Below, in pieces: positions 43,660 through 53,200 of a stretch of 64,000 nucleotides of DNA. The stretch covers positions 1,488,001-1,552,000 of the forward strand of contig NZ_JAMQPV010000001.1 of assembly GCF_026151395.1 (NCBI RefSeq). Direction: 5' to 3'. The notes beneath the pieces are model-generated. The model did no database searches. It saw nothing but the letters and a program-made list of their open reading frames with translations, and was not told the DNA's origin. The stretch's first letter is position 1. Every line of letters begins with the position of its first letter. Both the position numbers and the translations under genes were made by a program. The stretch is from Leptospira limi. Its GTDB lineage: Bacteria > Spirochaetota > Leptospiria > Leptospirales > Leptospiraceae.

Positions 43660-46600
43660 ATGAATCCAATCCTGAAGGTTAGTTTAGGAATCGCCAAAAC
43701 CAAAACCTTTCGAGGGCTTTTGGTCCTCTTCCTACTCTACAAACTCGTTTTTAACCAATTCACTGCTAACTGGCTTGTTCCCCATTTCCTTTCCAAGTAT
43801 ACCTTGGTCAAAATGGAAGGTAAGTTCTCTACTTTTTCATTACTGTACGGAATTGAAATCCAAGACCTAACATTGTATCCAGGTGGGCCCTTCGCCGGAG
43901 ATGCATTCTTTCGCGCAAAAGAAATCCGAGTTCGTTATAACCTGCCTTTTTTATTTTTAGGAAAAATTCGATTTTCTGATATCAGTTTCATTGATTCGAA
44001 TATTCGGATAGAAGAGAAAAATGGAGAGTGGAATGTATCTCATCTATTCAAACCAAATCCAAAACAGGAAGAAAAACCAAAAAAAGAAATTGGTCCGCCA
44101 CTTACAGAAATTAAAACCTATCTTCCATTGCAGTTAACTGCTCATTTGAACTTACAAGGAGTCTCACTCCAATACATTCGGGAATCAGGCAATATCCAAT
44201 ATGCCTCCATTCAGAATTTTGACTTCCAAACCAAACTCATCACCAATCGATTCACATCGATCCCATTGAATGTAGACGCCTTAAATCAGTTAGATGAAGT
44301 AATGGTTCATTTGAATTCAGAACGACCATTATCAATCGAATTTAAATCGAATCAATTGAATTGGAAAGAGACCTTACCAATGTCACTTCGATTTGAATGG
44401 GATCGTACGGAATCACCTGAATTGTTTTTGTTCGCAACAGATATCGGGAAAGACAATTTAAATTTAGATATTAGAGGCAAACAGGTTCAAACTGGAATTA
44501 GATTACTTTCTGACATACATTTTGATCCCCAAGAAGACGTTTTAAAAATCCAACAATTTGATTTACGTGTTATCGGTCAAACGTGGCTTAAACTGGGAGG
44601 TGTCATCTCAAAACTTTCCACAGATACACCAGAGGTAAATCTGGATGTAGATGCTTCTGAATTAAAGTTAAGTGATCTACAATTTTCTCTAAGCCAATTA
44701 GAAGGTATAATTCCGCCAATGAAGGTTTCTGGAGATCTTTCTTTAGCAGGGACTGGAGTTCATGGAAATTGGAACCAAACAAAAGCAAATCTAAAACTAC
44801 TTGCGAACAAAGTGTACGTAAAGATAGGGAATAAAAAACCTCATGCACTTGATACAACCAATTTAGACGTAACAGCAAATTTAGACTTTGGTTCGGTGAA
44901 GGAACCTACTACAGAAATTCCATTTCCAAAATTAAAATCCCTCACGATTTTACCATCACAGATCAATTATAACCAATCAGAGATTCGTTTGTCTGGTGAG
45001 TATTCACAATCTTCTGGATTTCAGGTTTTGGCATCACTCGAGAAATTACAAATTGCCGAATATTCACAGGGGATTGCCGGAAAAGTCAAATTAGCATTAC
45101 AATCTTCGGGAGATTCTTTTGCGAACATTCATGTAAATTCGAATGTTACGATTGATGGATTTCGTTACCAAATTGATCGTTCAAGGTCACCTGCATCTCA
45201 TTTAAACTTAGACATTAACACGAATTTGCTTTTTAATAGGCCATTTGGAATCAACGAAATTCAAATCCAAAACCTTACACTAGACCAAAGGACACTCACT
45301 GGAAATAAAGCCATTGAACTTCAATTAAAAGGCAATGTCAAACCAGGAGAACCTTTGAGTGCTCAGGTTTCACCTCTCGATTTAAAACTGAATACTCCTA
45401 ACTTGTTGTTAGTGTTACCACTCGTTTTAAAGGAAAAAATATCTCCTATTCAAAATTTACTTGGCCAACAACCAAAAATTAAAATTAACGCAAGTTATGT
45501 GCAGAATCCGAGTTCAAAACATATAGATGCCAACCTTATTGCAGATTTACCTGGCTTAGAAATGAAAGATCTGAAACTTACTACAGATCTCACTATCAAT
45601 GGTACAAATTCAAATGAAATCCTAATCAAACAGATGAAGGTGAATGCATTTTCTGGTGTTTTAAAAGCTTCATTAACTGGAAAGTTGGTGAAACTAGATA
45701 AACCAAAACCACCGTTAGGTCCTTATTTTGGCAATTTAGATCTGAATTTTTCTGTGGTTTCTCCATCCAATCAATATCTGGCAAAAGGAATTTCAGTTCA
45801 GGGTGATTTAGGATTAAATTTAAAAATAAATGATTATGATATTAATGGAGAGTTTTATTCAAAATTACCTTCTTTAACATATAACAATCAAAAATGCCCG
45901 GGAGAATCCTGTAAGGCATACTTAGTCGAAGAGATAAATGCTAAAATTCCTATACAACATAATCTTGCCTTCAAACCAGATGAAAGTTTAATCATTGGAG
46001 ATAAGTCAATCTTCATTAAAAATTACGGACGATTCAATACTCCCAATGTAACAATAGGTAAAGTGGTTGGGACACACCCAAATATACCTAACTTACCTTT
46101 TGAATATGTGAAAAAACAAAAAGATTCACCAGGGTTTAGTGCATTTATCGAATACAAAGAAAATTTTGCCAATATAGAATCCTTAAAATCCTTTTCTATG
46201 GATGGAATCATCTTAGGTAAAAATTTAGTTTTTAATTTAGGGAATTTAGATCCTAAAACAATGGAGTTTAGAGGGAATTTACTCATTAGGGATATCGATT
46301 TAAAACAACTCATGGCACCTAAAGTGCGAGATAAAATTGATGATGGAAAATTAAAGGCAGACTTAAACATAAAGGTTAGAGATTTAAGTGAACCCATTGC
46401 AAATTTAGATTTGTTTTTTTCAATTTTCCAAATCGGTCGTGATTTTGGTAAAAGTGCATTAAACGTAATTTCAGCTCAAAACTTCTTTATCGATCGTATT
46501 ACTGACAGTTACCCGATTAGCAAAATCGATATATCATTATCGAGAGGGTTAGTATATGCAGATGTGTATTTTGATCGTTCTCTCTTATCATTGATCATGA

Positions 46601-46692
46601 AACTAGAAGATGGCAAAATTTCTCAGCAAAGAATGCCTCTTGCGAATTTTTTAAAACGAGCACAAAACGAAATCCAAACATACCAAGAGTGA
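43660..46692 (+). CDS. AsmA/YdbH-like inner-membrane-anchored protein
   Basis: About 1,010 residues from the ATG at 43660 (GTG just before is possible). One N-terminal membrane segment (FRGLLVLFLLYKLVFNQF), then long beta-rich periplasmic repeats (LDLNINTNLLF, LDLKLNTPNLLLVLP, LTTDLTINGT) and a conserved C-terminal AsmA-type end (GKLKADLNIKVRDLSEPIANLDLFFSIFQIGRDFGKSALNVIS). YdbH, TamB and YhdP of E. coli are thought to bridge the periplasm for phospholipid transport. The next gene resembles YdbL, which in E. coli lies in the ydbH operon and strengthens the assignment. Confidence 0.72.
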   Translation: MNPILKVSLGIAKTKTFRGLLVLFLLYKLVFNQFTANWLVPHFLSKYTLVKMEGKFSTFSLLYGIEIQDLTLYPGGPFAGDAFFRAKEIRVRYNLPFLFLGKIRFSDISFIDSNIRIEEKNGEWNVSHLFKPNPKQEEKPKKEIGPPLTEIKTYLPLQLTAHLNLQGVSLQYIRESGNIQYASIQNFDFQTKLITNRFTSIPLNVDALNQLDEVMVHLNSERPLSIEFKSNQLNWKETLPMSLRFEWDRTESPELFLFATDIGKDNLNLDIRGKQVQTGIRLLSDIHFDPQEDVLKIQQFDLRVIGQTWLKLGGVISKLSTDTPEVNLDVDASELKLSDLQFSLSQLEGIIPPMKVSGDLSLAGTGVHGNWNQTKANLKLLANKVYVKIGNKKPHALDTTNLDVTANLDFGSVKEPTTEIPFPKLKSLTILPSQINYNQSEIRLSGEYSQSSGFQVLASLEKLQIAEYSQGIAGKVKLALQSSGDSFANIHVNSNVTIDGFRYQIDRSRSPASHLNLDINTNLLFNRPFGINEIQIQNLTLDQRTLTGNKAIELQLKGNVKPGEPLSAQVSPLDLKLNTPNLLLVLPLVLKEKISPIQNLLGQQPKIKINASYVQNPSSKHIDANLIADLPGLEMKDLKLTTDLTINGTNSNEILIKQMKVNAFSGVLKASLTGKLVKLDKPKPPLGPYFGNLDLNFSVVSPSNQYLAKGISVQGDLGLNLKINDYDINGEFYSKLPSLTYNNQKCPGESCKAYLVEEINAKIPIQHNLAFKPDESLIIGDKSIFIKNYGRFNTPNVTIGKVVGTHPNIPNLPFEYVKKQKDSPGFSAFIEYKENFANIESLKSFSMDGIILGKNLVFNLGNLDPKTMEFRGNLLIRDIDLKQLMAPKVRDKIDDGKLKADLNIKVRDLSEPIANLDLFFSIFQIGRDFGKSALNVISAQNFFIDRITDSYPISKIDISLSRGLVYADVYFDRSLLSLIMKLEDGKISQQRMPLANFLKRAQNEIQTYQE

Positions 46693-46699
46693 GGTTTGT

Positions 46700-47275
46700 A
46701 TGAAACGAATTTTATTATCTTTTTTACTCATGGGTTGTAGCCTAAAAGTACCTCCGATTACAATCACCAATGCCCAAACAGCTGCCGAAAAACAAATGGT
46801 AGGTGAGGATAGAGAATTAGAAAAAGAAGGTTGGATGATAGGTTCGATTCAATCCTCTACAAATGGTCAGAATAACCAAGAAAAATTAGCAAAAGAAGAT
46901 TCGGACCCAGAAATACGAGCCCATCGCATTCGCTTGAACTACCTTTCGTCTGAAATTAAAATATATAAAACTCATGGCATTTTGGGTGAAACACCACAAG
47001 GTTTTGTAAAATTAAATCCACTCGCACCTTCTCTTCCAACATATGCCAATTATGAACTTCCTGCTAAAAAAAAGAGAGTAGAAGATGTGATTCTTTTTTT
47101 AAATGAATCTCGTAAGTTCATTATGGAAAAAGAACTTACAATTCAAAAGAAAAAAGGAAAAAAAGAAGACGAATTATCTAAAATCAAACAGGCGTTAGTA
47201 GAAGAGTATTATAAAGCAGTCTCGATGGGTGAATATTATGAAACAGTATCAGGAAGGTGGGAAAAATACCAATGA
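46700..47275 (+). CDS. YdbL-like (DUF1318) lipoprotein
   Basis: 191 residues with a lipoprotein signal ending LLMGC (Cys13). The region after it (PPITITNAQTAAEKQMVGEDRELEKEGWMIGSIQSS) and the later LGETPQGFVKLN, VEDVILFLNESRKFIMEKEL and SMGEYYETVSGRWEKYQ follow the YdbL/DUF1318 pattern of VGEKPDGYL, N-x2-R-x3-Y and PAGEY..GGKW. In E. coli the lipoprotein YnbE and the periplasmic YdbL are separate; here the lipid anchor is on the YdbL-like chain. The stop overlaps the next ATG in ATGA. Confidence 0.72.
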   Translation: MKRILLSFLLMGCSLKVPPITITNAQTAAEKQMVGEDRELEKEGWMIGSIQSSTNGQNNQEKLAKEDSDPEIRAHRIRLNYLSSEIKIYKTHGILGETPQGFVKLNPLAPSLPTYANYELPAKKKRVEDVILFLNESRKFIMEKELTIQKKKGKKEDELSKIKQALVEEYYKAVSMGEYYETVSGRWEKYQ

Positions 47276-50200
47276 AACCAATTCAAAAGGTTTTCCCGTT
47301 ATCCTTACTTTTACTAATTTTAATCACAATTAATTGTGCTCTATTCCAAAGTAAAGTTAAGTATGCGAATGTTAATTTTGACTATTCTGCAATTTCAAAA
47401 AATTATTTTTCACCAACACAATCAAAACCATTCCCACTAACAGTTCAAAGGGGGAATAATCTATATAGCTCAACGACTAAAGATGGAAGGTATCTTTTTT
47501 ACGCAACAGACCAAAAGGGAAATTTTGACGTTTGGTTTCGTGATTTACAAAGTTCGATAGTTGTGCCAATCACAGATAATCCTTTTTCTGAATCAAAACC
47601 TGCTATTTCTCCCGATGGAAAATACTTAGTATTTGTTTCTGAGGAATTTGATTCCGAAGGTGATTTGATATTATTACAAATTGAGCCAGAAGAGTGGATC
47701 CAAGAATATTTGAAAGGTCATCGATTTATCAGTGATGAGTTTATTAATTTAACAAATATACCGAATCAAAAAGGAGAATACCAAAAAGGTATTATCGATA
47801 CCGATCCTGTTTGGTCCCCTGATGGTAAAACAATTTATTTCATTTCAGATCGATTCACTCCAGGTTTGCCAAATTTATGTTCCATTCAACTTGATAAACC
47901 AACTCAAATCAAACAAATCACTTCGATGGGAGTTACTTCACCCTATGTTTCTTCTGACGGGCAATTTGTTTTTGTTGTTTCTTATAATGAGAGCAAATAC
48001 GGTGAGATTTACCTAATTCAATTAGCTGATGGTAACACCAAACGAATCACAAACGATCAATACCTCGACTTTTCGCCTACAATTGATAACCGATCAAAAA
48101 ACTTGTACTTCTCTTCTATCCGAAAAGATACAAATGGAAATGGGCGCTTAGATGAACGAGACCACAGTTTACTTGTTAAGAAAAATTTAACAACTGGCGA
48201 AGAACGAGTTTTATCATCAGGAGAAACATCAAATTTTGATGTTCGGTATTCGAATTTTAATGGTGGGTCTATCTTATTTTCTGCATCTTATTTTAATGCC
48301 ATCAATATCTATTTTATACCTGAGAACGGATCCATTCCGAAACAACCCAATATAAAAGAACAATACCAATATTCTAAAGTTTTGGCTCCTGGTCAAAGTA
48401 TTGAATCTTACTTCTTGGCGTTAGATTCAGTAGAATTATTTTATTCAGAAGATCCATTGTATCCAATCTATGAAGCGCAGGTTTCTTTACTAAAATATGC
48501 AACCTTAAAACGCATAGGTAAAAACGAAGAATCACTCCAGTTGATTCGCGAATACAAAAGAAAAGTAGAATTAGATAAGAATATATTTGCTATCATCCTT
48601 ATTAAATGGAATGAAGCAAAACAAACTCGGTCGAGTTTTAACCTATTAAATGAAATACGACAATCCTCTGGATTAAAATTTCCGACAGATGGTGAAGCAA
48701 TGCTTTATCATCTGTATGCTGATTCTTTAGAAAATGAAAAACAAATAACGAACGCAAAAGATATATTATTCAAAATCTACCAATCTTATCCAAGTTACCA
48801 TCAAATTGATGAAATCAAAAGAAGGTTAGGTGGTTACGATTTTGATCCAAATACGTTTCAACTATCCAAACTCTATGAGGAAATGATAGATACCTGGGAA
48901 AAAGAAAAGTCTCTTTATCTGAGCGATCTGAATCATAGCTTTTCAAATGATCGGAAAAGGGACCTTCGTTACCTTTTAGAGGATGTTATCTCCAAAATTT
49001 CAGAGAACAAGAACAGTGAAGTTATACTTTCTTATGTAAATTCCATTTTGGATTCGAAGGAGAGTGTGAAACAAAATGTCTTCAGAGATACACTTTTGTA
49101 CATCAAGGCAAAAGCACTCTCTGATTTAAGGCGATACAATGAATCGAATCTTACACTCGACTCCATTATACCAATTCCACTTCAAATTGATTTAGAACCA
49201 CCAGGAAAACCATCTGTTTTTGAGACTAGAAGTTTTATGGCAGACTACAAAAACCCAATTTTGTTACGTGCTAACTTGCTAAAATATTATAATCAAAAAG
49301 CTGCTGGTAATACTTCTGATGCTTTGAGAAACCTAAAAATTTATTTAGAGTTTTATGATCCACTACTTGGTGTTGATTTGGGCGCTGAAGACATCAAAAG
49401 TGCCTTTTTTTATTTTGAAAACAAGGCAGTTGAATTTGAAAGGATTGGAGATTTACTACAATCCTCGTTTCATTATTTCTTTAATAACCAAAACATGTTC
49501 CTCGTCAAAACTAGGAATTTATATTTAGATTCCTTATACAAAGAATATGCAATTTATTACCAACGGAAAATGGTAGATACCATTTTTAGTTACGGAAAAA
49601 AGATTCGAGAAGAAGAAGAACGAGCGTTACTCAATCAAATCAATATTTTGAGTAAAGATAAACTCAATGTTATTGGGAATTTGGCCAATATCACTTCGAT
49701 TGTAACCGATAGGGAACTTGTACGAAACATTGTAAATATAAAAGATTTTGAAAAAATTGAAGTCCTATCTGGAAAAGCTCTCAATTGGACAGAGTTATAC
49801 TATAAACAAGCAGTTCCAAGGGCTCGGCCATATTTAGATTTAGCTACACTTTATGGTTATTCCTATTACCTAATCAACAAGTATGTAACCTATGAATCGT
49901 ATTATTATTCTACTGGTACGATGACTGATGTGCGGAAGGCCGAAATATTAGAAAATTTCAAACGTGCAGAATTAGAATTACGATGGATCATTTATGCAGA
50001 TCCCACTCATTATGATGCATATCAATTACTTGGTTGGTTATACCAATATGTAGATTTGATGAAACTGCAAAAGGATCCAAATTCAGGGAATGTTGATTTT
50101 GAGGTTTACGAAAGTTTATATAAGAAATATTTCCCAGACAAAAATTTAGAAGCAAACATTGAGTTGTATAATCAAATTTTGGTGTTTCTTGGAGATGAGT

Positions 50201-53200
50201 ATCCAAATAAGAAAGTAATCTCTGATTTAAATCTTAATTTAGGGAATAATTATTTTTTATTAAACAATTATCCAAAAGCAAATGAAAGTTATCGCAAAGT
50301 AGAAGAAAACTCTTCAGCTTTATCTTCCAAAAACCAATTCGAAGGTTATAAACAAGAAGCAATCTATCGTTTTAATTATGGTAAATCCCTGATCTACCAG
50401 GGACAATATAAAAAGGCATCTGAACAATTTACAAAATCAATCGATATATATTTCAAAAATGAATATTATCAATATGTAAACCAGTATGCCCAAGATCCAA
50501 ATTCAATTACGCAAGCACAATTGAATGCAATACGATCCAAATTGGCATTATTGTTTGCGTTACGTGGTTTATCTGAATTGGAGTTTGGTCTTTTTGAAGA
50601 TTCGATTGTCTCTTTTCAAACCGCCATTGCCTATAACAAGGATGTAAAATTCATAAGTCCTATAAACTTAGCCAATTATCTCGCGATTGCCTTTCAAAAA
50701 AGCGGAAGATTTCGGGACTCTTATCAGATGTTACAATTGGCAGAATCAGAATATAAATCAACGAATGTATCTCTTTATACTCGATGGAAAAAATGGAGTC
50801 CGTGGAATCTATTTTTAGGTGATAACGTACGTGTGATTGGAGACGGCCGTTTTCCTGGTGAATTTCCAAATGACTTTAAATATTTGTTAACTCTTGGTGT
50901 TCGGATAGAAAATCATATTGAACAAGAGGAATACGTTTCTGCTCTCAATGAAATCCAAATTAGGAATGAGTTAATCACTTCTAAAGGCTTAGATGGAACG
51001 ATCATTGGAAAAAATATACTCGCAAAATCAAGACAGGTAGAGGCGCAGATTTACCAACGAAGTAATTTGCCAAGTGAAGCAAATGATCGTTACAGAGAGT
51101 TAGTTGATAATTTACTCGAAACTGCATCCAACAAGGATTTAGACCGTGTCTTCCATAATTATAGCCATTCCGCTTTTGTTGTGCAAGAAACTGATCACCT
51201 TTCAGAAACATATAAGAAAATTACTTTGAAATCCTATTTCGAAGACTTAAATTCCTGGAAAAACAGAGAGTTAAAAAAATGTAAACTTATGATTGAATCC
51301 TGTGAGATTAACTTCAGGATAACGAATCCAAATTTTGATTTATACTACGGACTTGGATTGTATTATTTAGCTCTCCAAAATGAAAAAGAAGGAAAGGAAT
51401 ATTTAACCCAACTAGCGGAAGCAATCCCATTATTAGAAAACCCGGGACTAGTTGATCCAAAATTAATCGGTCTCGTGAGTGATCCTATTTCGAGACAAAC
51501 TAGAGTCAGAGTTCTATTAAACCTATATTCTATTTATATGATGTTAGGTGACCAGATCATGGCTGAGAAAAAATGGAAAGAAACAGCTGAGTTAGCATTC
51601 GAATTTCGATTAGATGAAGAGAAGTTTTGGTCGAATGTAATGCGAACAAAATGGCAGACCAAAATTTCACAGAACCCCTTTATCTCAGACCCATATTTAA
51701 AAGATGCCGTACAGTCTTACCAATCAAACTTATCGGTCAGAATGTTCACACCTAAGGTAAGGTTGGAAAATTTCATTCAGACATTTTCAGAGATTCATTT
51801 GAAGAACTCAGAAATAAGCCCGATGGTAAATCTTTGGGAAAATTATAGAAGTTTAGAGATTTTTAGAGATTTGATTTCCGCACAATTTGAGTTTGAAGAT
51901 TCTAAATTAAATTTAAATTACCAAGATCTTTTGAGATGGTATAAAGGTTATAAAAAAGTATCAAATCAAATCATTGAAAAAACAATCAAACGTGAAGATA
52001 TCAAACCACTCATAAAACAAGAAAATGAAGAATCGACTAAATTAGCTACGATCATAGGTAAACTAAAATCAGTGTCTCCTGAACGTACTGCTTTTTTTGA
52101 ACCTAGGCGACTTAATAGTGAATCCTATTTCCCTGATTGGAATGGGTATTACCAATTCGGAAATACAATCCATACTTTCTATTGGAAGGATGGGAAAATT
52201 GTTCATACAAAATGTGATGAAAAACAAGAGTTGGGTTTGTGTTTACCTAATTTGAAACTTGAGTCTCCGAAAATACAATTATTGGGTAAACAAAACAAAG
52301 GAGAAAATCTTCAGAAACTCATTGAATTGAACAAACAAAAAGAGCGGTATCCATCCGTTATATTTGATCGTAATCATGTTCAATTATTCAGTGAACGGAA
52401 TGAACGTCGTTTTAAATGGGTAACGGTTTATGGTGAGAAACAGGAACGTAAGAAGGATAGTCATATCCGTGTGGTGCCAAATGGTAATTTGGGCATTTTA
52501 CTTTCTGATACTGATTATTTGGTAACGAAGGAAAGGTTAGACAAACAAACAAGTTTGTTTGGAGATGAACTTTCACAAGTTTTACCACTCAGAGAATTGT
52601 TCCAAGGAAGTGGTTCTGAGATATCCATTGTTGGTTTTAATCTGAGTAACTTTAAAACAGAATCACAGTGGAATCAAATTGGACTCATTTATGAAATCTT
52701 AAGAACAAAAAGAATTCAGAATATAGTTTCATTTCAAGAAGATAAAAATACTGATTTTACTCCTTCGAAACTGGAACAGTACGTAAAAAAAGACAATCAG
52801 GTTTTTATAGGGAATTGGAAACCAATGTCGGTTGCATCTGAAAGTTTGATAGAAACGGCTAAATCATTTATTGAGCTTGGATACCAAAACGAAAAATCGA
52901 AAGAATTGAATGAAGCATATGAAAATTATTATACTGCTTCTACTTTGTTAGATGATGGTAGCCCTTTGTTGCCTTCATTGGAATTGAGATTGGCAAGGAT
53001 ACGTGCAGAAATTTTTCCAAACATTCCTAAACGTTCGATATTTCGTCCTCTTTGGAGAAAATACAAAGATTTACCATTCCAAAACCAAGTTCGTTATGAA
53101 TTTTTAGTTTCCTGTTTTTCTTCTAAGGAAAAGGAAGATTGTGCTTATAAATCTTCCGATTTTATTGGTGAAGAAAGAGATACTTACTTAGGTGCTCTTG

